Part shown: positions 16,570 to 25,931 of the stretch, piece after piece
Numbering within the stretch: the first letter of the stretch is position 1
Layout: every line of letters begins with the position of its first letter
Source: Tepidibacillus fermentans
GTDB taxonomy: Bacteria; Bacillota; Bacilli; Tepidibacillales; Tepidibacillaceae
Direction: 5' to 3'
DNA: 64,000 bases
Assembly (NCBI RefSeq): GCF_004342885.1
Contig: NZ_SMAB01000003.1
Span: forward strand, 111,087 to 175,086
Program-made: the position numbers and the translations under genes
Notes under the pieces: generated by a model
Told to the model about the DNA's origin: nothing
The model's database searches: none
Seen by the model: only the letters and a program-made list of their open reading frames with translations

Positions 16570-16980
16570 TCACCTCTTCGCATCTAAATAGCCTTGCAAA
16601 ATCACCATAGCAGCCATTTTATCAATGACCTTTTTCCTCTTTTTCCGACTTATATCCGCTTGTATCAAAGTTCTTTCTGCCAAAACCGTAGTTAAGCGTT
16701 CATCCCATAAGCGAATCGGTAGTTCAAATTCAACTTCTAATTGTTTGGCGAAATCCATGATCATTTCAGCTCGTGGACCAATCGTACCATTCATATTTTT
16801 TGGTAAGCCAACGACAATTTCATCCACTTCATATTGATCAATGATCTCTCTTAGACGTGTCAAATCATGATCCAATGTTTTTCTTTGGATAACCTCAACA
16901 CCCTGAGCTGTCCAGCCTAATTCGTCACTAATGGCTATACCAATGGTTTTCTCACCTACATCTAATCCTAGTATACGCAT
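16570..16980 (-). CDS. ruvX: Putative Holliday junction resolvase / pre-16S rRNA nuclease RuvX (YqgF)
   Basis: RNase H-fold nuclease of 136 aa. Its acidic residues sit in [29 protein letters not shown] and [13 protein letters not shown], the YqgF family signature. Members process the 5' end of 16S rRNA in E. coli and have been proposed as Holliday-junction resolvases. It is flanked by ireB upstream and the two DUF1292 genes downstream, the standard alaS-ireB-ruvX-yrzB order of Bacilli. GAGGGAA lies before the ATG at a slightly long distance. Confidence 0.95.
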   Translation of the reverse strand: MRILGLDVGEKTIGIAISDELGWTAQGVEVIQRKTLDHDLTRLREIIDQYEVDEIVVGLPKNMNGTIGPRAEMIMDFAKQLEVEFELPIRLWDERLTTVLAERTLIQADISRKKRKKVIDKMAAMVILQGYLDAKR

Positions 16981-17030
16981 ACGATAAATTCCCTCATACT
17001 CTAAGTGTTCTTTTGTCTAAATTGTGAAAG

Positions 17031-17055
17031 AAAAGGGGAGTCATTCTCCCCTTTT
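17031..17055 (-). terminator. Hairpin between ireB and ruvX
   Basis: Perfect 10-bp stem AAAAGGGGAG / CTCCCCTTTT with a 5-nt loop, ending in TTTTCTTTC on the minus strand. It should end or attenuate the alaS-ireB transcript. Confidence 0.75.
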
Positions 17056-17089
17056 GTAACGAAGAATTTAAATTTTTTATATCTTTGAC

Positions 17090-17353
17090 TTACTCATGGT
17101 GCTGTTTAAGATAGAATCTGACTAATTCCTCGATGATCTCATCGCGTTCAATCTTACGAATTAAATTCCTTGCGTTATTATGCCTTGGAATATAAGCAGG
17201 ATCTCCAGATAGTAAATAGCCGACAATCTGATTGATCGGATTATATCCCTTTTCTTTTAAGGCCTCATACACCAAGATGAGTACATCTCTTGGTTCAACC
17301 CCTATCTCTTCAGATTTCACGTTAAATTTCATCGTATGATCCATCGAGCTCAT
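17090..17353 (-). CDS. ireB: IreB family regulatory phosphoprotein (YrzL)
   Basis: An 87-aa IreB/DUF965 protein. The N-terminal [10 protein letters not shown] holds the Thr that corresponds to the site phosphorylated by IreK-type kinases in Enterococcus, where IreB modulates cephalosporin tolerance. The body [20 protein letters not shown] and [20 protein letters not shown] is almost invariant in Bacillota. Start at ATG 17353 with AGAGGTG six bases upstream; the three extra codons of the longer frame overlap it. It lies downstream of alaS, as usual. Confidence 0.94.
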   Translation of the reverse strand: MSSMDHTMKFNVKSEEIGVEPRDVLILVYEALKEKGYNPINQIVGYLLSGDPAYIPRHNNARNLIRKIERDEIIEELVRFYLKQHHE

Positions 17354-17404
17354 TGGTAACACCTCTTTTCCAGATTCTTACGCACATGAAACGTTCCAGT
17401 TAAA

Positions 17405-20053
17405 TTATGCTAATTTCATTGTAACCGATTTTACATATTCCGTCACGTACTTCAATGCATCTTGTATTTTTTCTGGTTCCTTTCCGCCAGCTTGAGCCAT
17501 ATCAGGTCGTCCGCCACCACCGCCACCGACTCTACTTGCTAATTCTTTAATTAAGTTTCCAGCATGGTAACCTTTCTTGACCAAATCATCAGAAACAGAA
17601 ACAACAAGATTTACTTTATCATCTTGTACAGATGCGAGAACAATAATACCTGTCGTTACTTTTGTTTTTAGATCATCTAATACATTTCGTAGATTTTTCA
17701 TATCCATGGAACCTACTTTTGCGCGTAAGACTTGAATGTTTTCGATTTGCTCGACACGATCAACAAGATTCTTCGCTTCAATATTGCTCAATTTCGCTTT
17801 TAAAGATTCATTTTCTTTTTGCAGCCCTTTAATCGTTGATTGTAATCCTTCAATTTTTTCAGGAATATCTTGGATGTTCGCCTTTAATTCTTGCGAGACT
17901 TGTTTCAGAAGAGACAATTGCTGGTTCATATACTGGTATGCCCATTTTCCCGTGACCGCTTCAATCCTCCGAATTCCTGCCCCAATACTGCTTTCTGAGA
18001 CGATCTTAAACATTCCAATCTCACCGGAATTACGAACATGACAACCACCGCATAATTCTAAACTATAATCCCCAACTTGAACAACACGAACTTCATCTCC
18101 ATATTTTTCATTAAAAAGGGCCATAGCTCCCATTTTTTTTGCTTCATCAATGGGTTTAATCATGGTTGCGACCGGATGGTTCTTCCAGATTTGTTGGTTC
18201 ACTTTTTCTTCCACTTGAGCTATTTCTTCCTCAGTTAACCCACTGAAATGTGAAAAGTCAAAGCGAAGACGATCAGCAGCTACCAAAGAACCAGCTTGGT
18301 TTGCATGTTCTCCCAAAACATCTTTTAATGCTCGATGAAGAAGGTGTGTTGCCGTATGGTTCTTGATGATATCGGAACGTTTTTCTTGATTCACCTCTGC
18401 AGTGACGGAATCGCCTACTTTAAATGTTCCTTTTAATACTTTTACATGATGAAGATGCTGACCATTTGGAGCTTTGGTTACATCTAATACTTCCATTAAT
18501 TCACCATGAATCCCTTTAATCAGTCCTTGGTCGGCAATTTGGCCACCACTTTCTGCATAAAATGGTGTCTTATCAAGAAACAAGTGTACTTCTTCGTTTT
18601 CGGATACATACTCGAGCAGTTGTTCGTCAGCAATGATATGAGTGATTTTTGCTTCAACAATTAATTCATCATATCCGACAAATTCACTTGGATCTTTAAT
18701 ATCTCTCAAAATTCCACCTTGAACTTTCATACTATTGACTTCATTTCTAGCTGACCTTGCTCGTTCTCTTTGAGCCTCCATTTGGACTTCAAAACCATCT
18801 TTATCTACATTTAAACCTTGTTCTTGTGCATAATCCTCTGTTAAATCAAATGGAAAACCGTAAGTATCGTATAATTTAAAAGCTTCTTCGCCTGTTAGTT
18901 CTGTGCGGTTTTCACGTTTTGCCTTTTGTACCATTTCTTCTAGAATCGCTAACCCTTCTGTCAATGTTTCATGGAAACGTTCCTCTTCATTCTTAATCAC
19001 CTTTTCAATAAAGTCTTTTTTCTCTAATACTTCTGGATAGTAATCTTTCATAATTTCACCAACAAGACCTGTTAAAGTATAGAGAAATGGTTTTTCAATC
19101 CCAATTGACTTACCATAACGAACAGCACGACGAAGCAAACGACGAATAATATAACCACGGCCTTCGTTTGAAGGTAATGCCCCATCGCCAATTGCAAATA
19201 CAATGGTACGAATATGGTCAGCAATGACTTTTAATGCAACGTCTATTTCTTTTTTCTCATGGTATTTCACTCCAGCGTGATTCGCGACGGTCTGAATGAT
19301 CGGGATGAATAGGTCGGTATCAAAGTTCGTTTCCACATCCTGAATAATGGATGCCATCCGTTCTAAACCCATTCCTGTATCAATATTTTTCTGTGGAAGC
19401 GGGGTGTAACTTCCATCTGGATTATGGTTATATTGGGAGAATACTAAGTTCCAAACCTCTAAATAACGTTCATTTTCACCGCCAGGGTAACATTCAGGAT
19501 CGCTGGAATCACAATATTTTTCACCACGATCGTAAAAGATTTCTGTATTGGGTCCACTTGGGCCTTCACCAATGTCCCAAAAGTTATCTTCTAATCGGAT
19601 AATCCTTTCATCTGGAATGCCAATTTCCTCATGCCAAATCCGATATGCTTCATCATCTTCTGGGTGAATGGTTACGGACAAACGATTGGGATCAAAACCG
19701 ATCCACTTTTCATCTGTCAAAAACTCCCATGCCCAATGGATGGCTTCTTTTTTAAAGTAATCACCTATAGAGAAGTTACCCAACATTTCAAAAAAAGTAT
19801 GGTGTCTAGCTGTTTTCCCTACATTTTCAATATCATTGGTACGAATTGATTTTTGCGCATTGGTAATCCGAGGATTCTCTGGAACCTTACGCCCATCAAA
19901 GTAAGGTTTTAATGTGGCTACACCGCTATTGATCCAAAGTAATGAAGGATCATCATAAGGAATTAAAGAAGCGCTTGGTTCAATATGATGACCTTTAGAA
20001 ACGAAAAAGTCTAAAAATGCTTTACGAATTTCAGCTGCACTCATTTTTCTCAT
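17405..20053 (-). CDS. alaS: Alanyl-tRNA synthetase
   Basis: Charges tRNA-Ala; about 882 aa, full length. The class II catalytic core is N-terminal ([20 protein letters not shown], then [14 protein letters not shown]). The editing domain has the zinc-site motifs THLLHRAL and ELCGGCHV. The C-Ala domain ends with the Gly-rich [20 protein letters not shown] 20053 fits the homologous N-terminus and lies nine bases after GGAGG; the longest frame begins inside the Shine-Dalgarno. It is controlled by a T-box leader immediately upstream, with a palindromic element in the untranslated region. Confidence 0.98.
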   Translation of the reverse strand: MRKMSAAEIRKAFLDFFVSKGHHIEPSASLIPYDDPSLLWINSGVATLKPYFDGRKVPENPRITNAQKSIRTNDIENVGKTARHHTFFEMLGNFSIGDYFKKEAIHWAWEFLTDEKWIGFDPNRLSVTIHPEDDEAYRIWHEEIGIPDERIIRLEDNFWDIGEGPSGPNTEIFYDRGEKYCDSSDPECYPGGENERYLEVWNLVFSQYNHNPDGSYTPLPQKNIDTGMGLERMASIIQDVETNFDTDLFIPIIQTVANHAGVKYHEKKEIDVALKVIADHIRTIVFAIGDGALPSNEGRGYIIRRLLRRAVRYGKSIGIEKPFLYTLTGLVGEIMKDYYPEVLEKKDFIEKVIKNEEERFHETLTEGLAILEEMVQKAKRENRTELTGEEAFKLYDTYGFPFDLTEDYAQEQGLNVDKDGFEVQMEAQRERARSARNEVNSMKVQGGILRDIKDPSEFVGYDELIVEAKITHIIADEQLLEYVSENEEVHLFLDKTPFYAESGGQIADQGLIKGIHGELMEVLDVTKAPNGQHLHHVKVLKGTFKVGDSVTAEVNQEKRSDIIKNHTATHLLHRALKDVLGEHANQAGSLVAADRLRFDFSHFSGLTEEEIAQVEEKVNQQIWKNHPVATMIKPIDEAKKMGAMALFNEKYGDEVRVVQVGDYSLELCGGCHVRNSGEIGMFKIVSESSIGAGIRRIEAVTGKWAYQYMNQQLSLLKQVSQELKANIQDIPEKIEGLQSTIKGLQKENESLKAKLSNIEAKNLVDRVEQIENIQVLRAKVGSMDMKNLRNVLDDLKTKVTTGIIVLASVQDDKVNLVVSVSDDLVKKGYHAGNLIKELASRVGGGGGGRPDMAQAGGKEPEKIQDALKYVTEYVKSVTMKLA

Positions 20054-20088
20054 TGTTGTCATCCTCCTTTTCTATTTCCTGTAATAGA

Positions 20089-20126
20089 GGTTTGTATATT
20101 CCAATGCGCTCCGTTGTATACAAACC
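20089..20126. repeat. Dispersed palindromic element, copy A (short form)
   Basis: Perfect 10-bp terminal inverted repeats GGTTTGTATA / TATACAAACC enclose an 18-bp core TTCCAATGCGCTCCGTTG. The first 28 bases recur, inverted, at 38982-39009. It lies in the alaS leader, between the T-box terminator and the ribosome binding site, where it would form a hairpin in the mRNA. Confidence 0.7.
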
Positions 20127-20155
20127 CACATTCAATCTAATCCTTAAATGAAAAA

Positions 20156-20490
20156 AACACTCTCATCCCAGTCAGGGACGAAAGTGTTACTCTCACTTAC
20201 GCGGTACCACCCTGATTACCTTAAGACCAAAATACAATACTGAAATTTTGGTCCGAAGTCAGATATTCAGAAGTCTGAATCATTTTAAAATTGGCTATTT
20301 CACCAATTTATCCAGTCTAACTTCCTACATCTAACCTCTAAAATTAAGGTCACTCAAGCTATGTAACGGTGTTTGCCGGAATCCTCATCTCTTGGATTAG
20401 CCTTCGATCATCCTTCATCTAGAAGTTCTTTCAGCCAGGGAACTTCCTCTCTTTAGATGGACTATGATCTACTCGATCCATCATCGATTT
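20156..20490 (-). promoter_or_regulatory. T-box riboswitch of alaS
   Basis: On the minus strand the leader shows Stem I with the GAGTAGA motif, the T-box core AGGGTGGTACCGCG (20201-20214) and a terminator whose arms are AACACTTTCGTCCCT and GGGATGAGAGTGTT (20156-20188), followed by seven T. A GCT triplet followed by A at 20399-20401, on the 3' side of Stem I, is the likely Ala specifier. Uncharged tRNA-Ala should stabilise the antiterminator. The exact specifier loop was not folded by computation. Confidence 0.93.
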
Positions 20491-20513
20491 TCGTCTTTAT
20501 TGATTTTGACAAC

Positions 20514-20543
20514 ATTATACTTGGCAGAGATAGTGAATGTCAA
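20514..20543 (-). promoter_or_regulatory. Sigma-A promoter of alaS
   Basis: On the minus strand both hexamers are consensus: TTGACA (20538-20543), an 18-nt spacer and TATAAT (20514-20519), just upstream of the T-box. Confidence 0.85.
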
Positions 20544-20549
20544 ATCCTT

Positions 20550-21629
20550 CTATATTCTTGTCTTTCGCAAATATATAAAAATATGCTGTAGGATCACTTT
20601 CAATATCGCAAAAATAGGGACAGCTAAAATCATACCTACCACTCCACCGCTTTCCCCACCAATCAATAATGAGATGATAATCAGTAATGGATGGATATTC
20701 AGTTTACGTCCAACCACTTGTGGCGAGATGACATTTCCTTCTAATGCTTGAATGGTTAAATTTACGATTAATACACTGATTACCATTTTCCAGGAAATGC
20801 TCATTGCTACAATTAAAGCAGGTGCCATGCCAATAAAGGGGCCAATGTAAGGAATAATATCCGTAATTGAAACGATAAACGCAAGCAGTAATGCATAGGG
20901 GAGGTCAATTATTAGATAACCAATATAGGCTAATACCCCAACGATGGTAATTACAATGAGTTGCCCCCGAATATAATTACCAAGCGCTTCGTCAATTTCT
21001 TTTAATAAACGAATCATTCCCTTTCTTTTGCTTCTAGGAACGAACGTGATGACCGTTTTCTCAATCAATTTGTAATCTTTCAAGATATAAAAGGAGACAA
21101 AAGGAACTAAAAAGATTGTAAATAAAATACTAATTGTGTTTCCTACCCAATCCATAACATGAGAAAATCCACTTGTTAATTTTGCTTCCCAATTTTGAAT
21201 CGATGTATCAATTCCTTTTTGAATTGAATCTGGGATTGGGTATCCATTACGAATGCCATCCAACCATGATTTGATCCGTTGAATGATCAGAGGTAGATTT
21301 TCACCTAATTCTTTTACCTGAGTTGCAAGAAGAGGAAACGCCCTTAAACAAATGATGGTTACTGATCCAAAAAAGACGATATAAATTAATAAAACAGCAA
21401 TAGATCTTGGTACACCACGATTATGAAGGATTGTTACGATTGGATGAAGGAGGTAGGAAATAATCAAGGCGATAAAAAAGGGAAGAAAGAGATTTTTGAT
21501 AAAAAAAAGAATTTGTCCAAAAATTGGGCTAACCTTCATCAATAAATATAGAATAGTTAATACAAAGATGGTAATGATTAAATAAATCATTGCTTTTAAA
21601 TATGGGATCTCATTCATTTTACTCCGCAT
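20550..21629 (-). CDS. AI-2E family transporter (YrrI-like)
   Basis: Polytopic membrane protein of 359 aa in the AI-2E (TqsA/YrrI) family. It has about eight hydrophobic segments and the family motifs FLPFFIALIISYLLHPIV, VPFVSFYILKDY, and the C-terminal cluster DIIPYIGPFIGMAPA and NVISPQVVGRKLNIHP. Family members export or take up a variety of small molecules, including Na+/Li+ and AI-2, so the substrate is undetermined. It precedes alaS, the position of yrrI in B. subtilis. AGGGGA lies seven bases before the ATG. Confidence 0.92.
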   Translation of the reverse strand: MRSKMNEIPYLKAMIYLIITIFVLTILYLLMKVSPIFGQILFFIKNLFLPFFIALIISYLLHPIVTILHNRGVPRSIAVLLIYIVFFGSVTIICLRAFPLLATQVKELGENLPLIIQRIKSWLDGIRNGYPIPDSIQKGIDTSIQNWEAKLTSGFSHVMDWVGNTISILFTIFLVPFVSFYILKDYKLIEKTVITFVPRSKRKGMIRLLKEIDEALGNYIRGQLIVITIVGVLAYIGYLIIDLPYALLLAFIVSITDIIPYIGPFIGMAPALIVAMSISWKMVISVLIVNLTIQALEGNVISPQVVGRKLNIHPLLIIISLLIGGESGGVVGMILAVPIFAILKVILQHIFIYLRKTRI

Positions 21630-21759
21630 CTTATCTTCCCCTTAAACTTGTCTCTTTTAAAAAGTATATGACGTTCCATTCAATTTTAAGCATCATAAAA
21701 ATTGTTAGCTTATATGTCTATAAGACTTTTGAAGCATTAAAAGGGGAATCAAAAAAGAA

Positions 21760-21786
21760 GGGTATCAAGTGAAATACTTGATACCC
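21760..21786 (-). terminator. Terminator after the yrzQ-like gene
   Basis: Perfect 10-bp stem GGGTATCAAG / CTTGATACCC with a 7-nt loop, followed on the minus strand by TTCTTTTTTG. Confidence 0.85.
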
Positions 21787-21799
21787 ACCATTTTTCGGT

Positions 21800-21997
21800 C
21801 TATCTTGCTCTAACCATGTTACGGAAGAAACGGGAATTTCCAATGAGACGAAACATTCCATTTTTGGCCATCATATTGATCAACATATTCATATAACGAT
21901 TTAACATCTTCTGATTGTGTCTAGAACGTCGCATTACGATTCCTATAACTGCAGCGACAATTCCTCCAGTAATCATTCCCTGAGCCAATCGTCCCAT
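21800..21997 (-). CDS. Small basic membrane-associated protein, YrzQ-like
   Basis: A 65-aa protein with one N-terminal Gly-rich hydrophobic segment (MITGGIVAAVIGIVM) and a strongly basic, Met-rich remainder rich in Arg and Asn. It looks like the small DUF3918 (YrzQ) proteins found next to yrrI in Bacillus; I make that link by position and composition only. GGAGGTTTC precedes the ATG. It is the last gene before a clear terminator, downstream of the zinc-finger-like protein. Confidence 0.75.
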   Translation of the reverse strand: MGRLAQGMITGGIVAAVIGIVMRRSRHNQKMLNRYMNMLINMMAKNGMFRLIGNSRFFRNMVRAR

Positions 21998-22013
21998 CCA
22001 ATTGAAACCTCCT

Positions 22014-22211
22014 TTAGAAAGATCCTTGGATTTTTAACTCATCCTCCGTAAAAAGATCGTCTAAAGAACTTAAACTTCCGTCTTCCTCAACTTGATAAAC
22101 TGTAAAATGATCTCCATCCACGGTTAGCTCAATAAAACAATTCCAGCAATAATATTGATTATTCGCAATTTTGCCAATATCTCGACTTTGACAATTTGGA
22201 CACGTAAACAA
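22014..22211 (-). CDS. Small zinc-ribbon-like protein, YrzR-like
   Basis: A short (about 65 aa) protein with two CxxC-type pairs, FTCPNCQSRDIG and YYCWNCFIEL, giving a predicted zinc ribbon, followed by an acidic tail (LFTEDELKIQGSF). By position beside the YrzQ-like gene it resembles YrzR; the function is unknown. TTG 22211 has AAAGGGG eight bases upstream and is my choice. GTG 22229 (six codons longer) is possible but its site is cramped. Confidence 0.78.
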   Translation of the reverse strand: MFTCPNCQSRDIGKIANNQYYCWNCFIELTVDGDHFTVYQVEEDGSLSSLDDLFTEDELKIQGSF

Positions 22212-22234
22212 TTTTTGTTCCCCTTTCACTCATC

Positions 22235-22735
22235 CTATTCAATATGAACGTCCTTTACCACATCATAGGGTACAATCATTGCATCTTCCCCAATAATCAT
22301 TTTTTGCGGAAACTCAATGACCCTTCTCCCTTCGGTTATATCAGACAATAACCCATCCGAAAGCTCGTACCCTATTATTTTTCCCATTTCTTCCATAAAA
22401 TAAACGTCTTCTACATGTCCTAATTCATGTCCATTTGTCGTGATGATTGGCTGTCCCTTTAACAAAGTTTTGCCAGAATAAAAACCGTGATAGTGATCAA
22501 TCGCGTCTAATGGAGAAAGCAACCGCTTGGTTCCTACTGTTACCGCATCATCACCAATGGCCCCAATATTTTCAAACGATAGAAAAGCTGTTTTAGAAAA
22601 AAAACTTTTCGATTCAACGGCAATCCCCATTAGGCTTCCCTCATCATTAAAATAGACGTCTTTTACGGAACCGATCATTTTACCACTACTCGTATCGAGA
22701 ACCGGTAATCCAATAACATCCAAAACCTTTCTCAC
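22235..22735 (-). CDS. yrrD: PRC-barrel domain protein YrrD
   Basis: Cytoplasmic protein of 166 aa with two PRC-barrel repeats. One is near the N-terminus (VLDVIGLPVLDTSSGKMIGS, VKDVYFNDEGSLMGIAVES). The second lies in ITTNGHELGHVEDVYFMEE and KIIGYELSDG. PRC barrels occur in RimM and in photosynthetic reaction centres, and YrrD itself is uncharacterised. I start at GTG 22735, preceded by AGAGGAGGG at six bases; the 20 further upstream codons do not match the family. In B. subtilis yrrD lies in this same alaS-yrvO interval. Confidence 0.87.
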   Translation of the reverse strand: MRKVLDVIGLPVLDTSSGKMIGSVKDVYFNDEGSLMGIAVESKSFFSKTAFLSFENIGAIGDDAVTVGTKRLLSPLDAIDHYHGFYSGKTLLKGQPIITTNGHELGHVEDVYFMEEMGKIIGYELSDGLLSDITEGRRVIEFPQKMIIGEDAMIVPYDVVKDVHIE

Positions 22736-22795
22736 ATCGATCCCTCCTCTTAGAGTAGGGATAATATTAGTATGTGAAAAATGCAAAGAAACCAA

Positions 22796-23938
22796 TCATT
22801 TGCGTTTTTGTTTCACAATATTGGCAATCACTGTTGCAGCTTGAATAATTTCGTCCTCTGTATTTCCATAGCCAAAACTAATTCTTATGACAGATCGAGA
22901 TATTTTTTCCTCAAGATGTAATGCTTGTATAACTCTTGAGACAGTTAATGCCCCAGAAGCACAAGCTGACCCTCCAGAAACGGCAATTCCCTTCATATCA
23001 AGATTCATAATCATGGATTGAGTTTCGACTCCAGGAAAACTTACATTTAAAATTGAGGGTACAACTTGATCAAGATCTCCAATTATGACAAAAGATTCTT
23101 TTCCTAATTCCTGTTTCCAAATGGAAATCATTTTTTCACGGAAATGTTTTGTATGTTCTTGTTTCTCCTTTAAATTGGCTTTTAAAATTTTTGCTGCCTC
23201 ACCAAAACCAACAATTCCTGGAACATTTTCGGTTCCCCCTCTTCTTGAACGTTCTTGGGAACCGCCGAATAAAGGTTTAAATGGAACATGTTCACGAATA
23301 TATAATGCTCCTACACCCTTTGGACCATTGATTTTATGAGAAGAAATGGTCATTAGATCGACTGGGAGTTGGTCTAAATCAATATTCAAAATCGGTAAAG
23401 CTTGTACCGCATCTGTGTGAAAGATAATTCCCTGTTCTCTTGCCATTTCTCCGATCTGTTTAATCGGTTGTATGGTTCCAATCTCATTATTAACATACAT
23501 CACACTAATTAAAATGGTATCTTTACGAATTGAAGCCTGTAATTGTTCCATGTTTACAATCCCATTACGATTTACAGGAATCGCTGTAATCTCAAAACCA
23601 AAATCACGTAACCATTTGGTCGCTTCTATCACTGCCGAATGTTCGATTTCGGAGATAATAATATGTTTCCCTTTTTCTTGGTTTGCTAACGCCACACCAA
23701 TAATTGCTTGAATATCACTTTCTGTACCACCACTTGTAAAGACAATCCTTGACTGATGAACGTTTAAAGCTCTAGCCACATATACTCGTGCATCCTCGAG
23801 AGGAAGTTTAACGGTTTGTCCAAACGTATGAATACTTGATGGGTTTCCGAATTTTTCCTGTAAAAATGGTTTTATTTTCTCAAAAACTTGTGGATGGACA
23901 GGGGTAGTTGCAGCATGGTCGAGATAAATTCTATTCAT
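22796..23938 (-). CDS. yrvO: Cysteine desulfurase, NifS/IscS family (YrvO-like)
   Basis: PLP enzyme that removes sulfur from L-cysteine as a persulfide; about 380 aa. Visible are the N-terminal MNRIYLDHAATTPVHP, the PLP contacts HSAVIEATKWL and HTDAVQALP, the Schiff-base lysine in TISSHKINGPKG and the persulfide Cys in SGGSACASGAL. ATG 23938 overlaps the upstream stop in an ATGA junction with AGGAGAG upstream. In B. subtilis yrvO is followed by mnmA (trmU), to which it hands sulfur for s2U34; here mnmA is not adjacent and yrrD follows. General IscS-type sulfur supply is therefore also possible. Confidence 0.93.
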   Translation of the reverse strand: MNRIYLDHAATTPVHPQVFEKIKPFLQEKFGNPSSIHTFGQTVKLPLEDARVYVARALNVHQSRIVFTSGGTESDIQAIIGVALANQEKGKHIIISEIEHSAVIEATKWLRDFGFEITAIPVNRNGIVNMEQLQASIRKDTILISVMYVNNEIGTIQPIKQIGEMAREQGIIFHTDAVQALPILNIDLDQLPVDLMTISSHKINGPKGVGALYIREHVPFKPLFGGSQERSRRGGTENVPGIVGFGEAAKILKANLKEKQEHTKHFREKMISIWKQELGKESFVIIGDLDQVVPSILNVSFPGVETQSMIMNLDMKGIAVSGGSACASGALTVSRVIQALHLEEKISRSVIRISFGYGNTEDEIIQAATVIANIVKQKRK

Positions 23939-24582
23939 ACCCATCTCTCCTTTTCTTTCGTAGCCAGTAAACGAAGGATATTTTCAAAACGTACGCCCCA
24001 GAATGTAATAAAAAACTGCATCAACGGTCCAATAAAGACGGATAAAATCAGTGTGCCAATAAAAACAGGGCCACCTAAGAAAAAACCAATGACTAAAACG
24101 ATGAGTTCCATCCATGTTTTCACTTTGCGAATACTCCAATTTAAACGGTTCGACAAAACCAACATCAAACCATCTCTTGGACCAGCACCTAAATTAGAAG
24201 TAATATACATACCTGTACCGATTGCCATAATGATCATTCCAAGGATGAAAAAGAGACTTTGATAAAACCATTGTCCTTTGTGCATCGTTGGTAAGATAAA
24301 AAGAAATAAATCGATAAACCAACCGACAAAGATCATATTTAATAAGGTTCCAATGAAAACAACTTTTTTATCCAAAAAATAAGTAAACAAAACAATAATA
24401 AGTCCGGCTATTTGCGACCATGTTCCGATCGTTAAACCAAACGTTTTATACAAACCGATATGAAGGACATCCCATGCAGATACTCCTAGATTCGCCTCAA
24501 TAGTTAGAGCGATTCCTAAGCTCATCACAATAAGTCCAATAAAAAAGAAAACGGTGCGATAGATGATTTCTTCTTTTTTCAT
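23935..24582 (-). CDS. YczE/YyaS/YitT-type integral membrane protein
   Basis: Membrane protein of about 215 aa with five to six hydrophobic segments and the two internal repeats typical of this family: GIALTIEANLGVSAWDVLHIGL and GTGMYITSNLGAGPRDGLMLVLS. Members include YczE of B. subtilis, which affects antibiotic peptide production, but the molecular function is unknown. GAGGAG lies five bases before ATG 24582; the six codons further upstream start at a TTG within the Shine-Dalgarno region. It overlaps the cysteine desulfurase start (ATGA), so the two are translationally coupled. Confidence 0.88.
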   Translation of the reverse strand: MKKEEIIYRTVFFFIGLIVMSLGIALTIEANLGVSAWDVLHIGLYKTFGLTIGTWSQIAGLIIVLFTYFLDKKVVFIGTLLNMIFVGWFIDLFLFILPTMHKGQWFYQSLFFILGMIIMAIGTGMYITSNLGAGPRDGLMLVLSNRLNWSIRKVKTWMELIVLVIGFFLGGPVFIGTLILSVFIGPLMQFFITFWGVRFENILRLLATKEKERWV

Positions 24583-24619
24583 CTTTTCTCCTCTTTTCAA
24601 CCATTCATCTCATACAAAG

Positions 24620-25915
24620 CTAATCCCTTTTTCGCTGCTGTAATTTCATTTCCATTCCTTGATCACTTGGGTAATAATATCTTCTTCCCGTTAATTCGTC
24701 TGGTAAATACTGTTGCTCGACATAATGATTCGGATAATCGTGGGGATATTTATATCCTATTCCATGACCAAGCTGCTTGGCTCCTTTATAATGAGTATCT
24801 CGCAAATGTTTTGGAACTTGGCCTAATTTTCCAGCGCGAACATCACTTAACGCAGAGTCAATGGCACGAATCACCGAATTTGACTTCGGACTTTCAGCTA
24901 AAAAAATGACACATTGTGCGATATTAATGCGAGCTTCAGGAAGACCAACAGCTTCCAAAGCATGAAAAGTTGCAATTGCTTGTTCTAAAGCGGCAGGGTT
25001 GGCCATACCAATATCCTCAGATGCATGAACAATTAATCTTCGAACAATCAGTTTCGGATCTTCTCCTGCTTCTAACATCCGGGCGAACCAATAAAGAGCC
25101 GCATCAGTGGCACTTCCCCGGATCGATTTGATTAACGCGCTCATCATATCGTACCGTTGATCAGCAGTATCATATCTCATGGCCGGTTGTTGAATCGACT
25201 CTTCTGCTACTTGTTTCGTAACATGAATGATTTCCGACAGGTCAGGTTCCGTTGTGGTTACTGCTAACTCTAAAGCGTTCAATGCTTTGCGTAAATCTCC
25301 ATTAGCGGTTGTGATTAAATGTTCCAGTGCATCTTCATCCATAACAACATGATATTCCCCTAATCCTCTTTCCCGATCTTCTAAAGCTGTTCGTAAAGCC
25401 GTTTTCATTTCTTCGTAAGTTAGAGGTTCTAAGCGAAAGAGAAGGCTTCGTGATAATAATGCAGAGTTTACTTCAAAAAAAGGATTCTCCGTTGTTGCAC
25501 CAATTAAAATAATTTCCCCTTTTTCCACCGAAGGTAACAATGCATCTTGTTGTGACTTATTAAAACGATGAATCTCATCTAAGAAAAGTATCGTTCTTTG
25601 TCCATACAACTTTAATCGTTCAGCGGCTTTTTCTATCACTTCGCGAACTTCTTTTACCCCAGTACTTACCGCATTTAAACGAACGAATTCGCTTTTTGTC
25701 ACCTGACTAATGACATATGCTAAACTCGTTTTTCCCGTACCCGGCGGACCATAAAGGATTATGGAAGTTAAGCGATCTGCTTCGATCGCTCTTCTTAATA
25801 GTTTTCCTTTGCCAATGATATGTTGTTGCCCAATATACTCATCGAGATTTCTTGGACGAAACCGATCGGCTAATGGTGCAAATTGTTTTGCTGTATCCGA
25901 AAACAAATCAAACAT
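24620..25915 (-). CDS. rarA: Replication-associated recombination protein RarA (MgsA, YrvN)
   Basis: AAA+ ATPase of about 431 aa that acts at stalled replication forks. Motifs are Walker A YGPPGTGKTS, Walker B FLDEIHRFNKSQQDALLP, sensor 1 GATTENPFFEV, and the RarA C-terminal region with GSATDAALYWFARMLEAGED and LPDELTGRRYYYPSDQG near the end. MFDLFSDTAKQFAPLADRFR is the natural N-terminus, so I start at ATG 25915, 16 nt after the ltaE stop. The 20-codon extension would overlap ltaE. The ribosome site (AAGGTAGTGAG) is modest. Confidence 0.94.
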   Translation of the reverse strand: MFDLFSDTAKQFAPLADRFRPRNLDEYIGQQHIIGKGKLLRRAIEADRLTSIILYGPPGTGKTSLAYVISQVTKSEFVRLNAVSTGVKEVREVIEKAAERLKLYGQRTILFLDEIHRFNKSQQDALLPSVEKGEIILIGATTENPFFEVNSALLSRSLLFRLEPLTYEEMKTALRTALEDRERGLGEYHVVMDEDALEHLITTANGDLRKALNALELAVTTTEPDLSEIIHVTKQVAEESIQQPAMRYDTADQRYDMMSALIKSIRGSATDAALYWFARMLEAGEDPKLIVRRLIVHASEDIGMANPAALEQAIATFHALEAVGLPEARINIAQCVIFLAESPKSNSVIRAIDSALSDVRAGKLGQVPKHLRDTHYKGAKQLGHGIGYKYPHDYPNHYVEQQYLPDELTGRRYYYPSDQGMEMKLQQRKRD

Positions 25916-25931
25916 TGATGATCTCACTACC

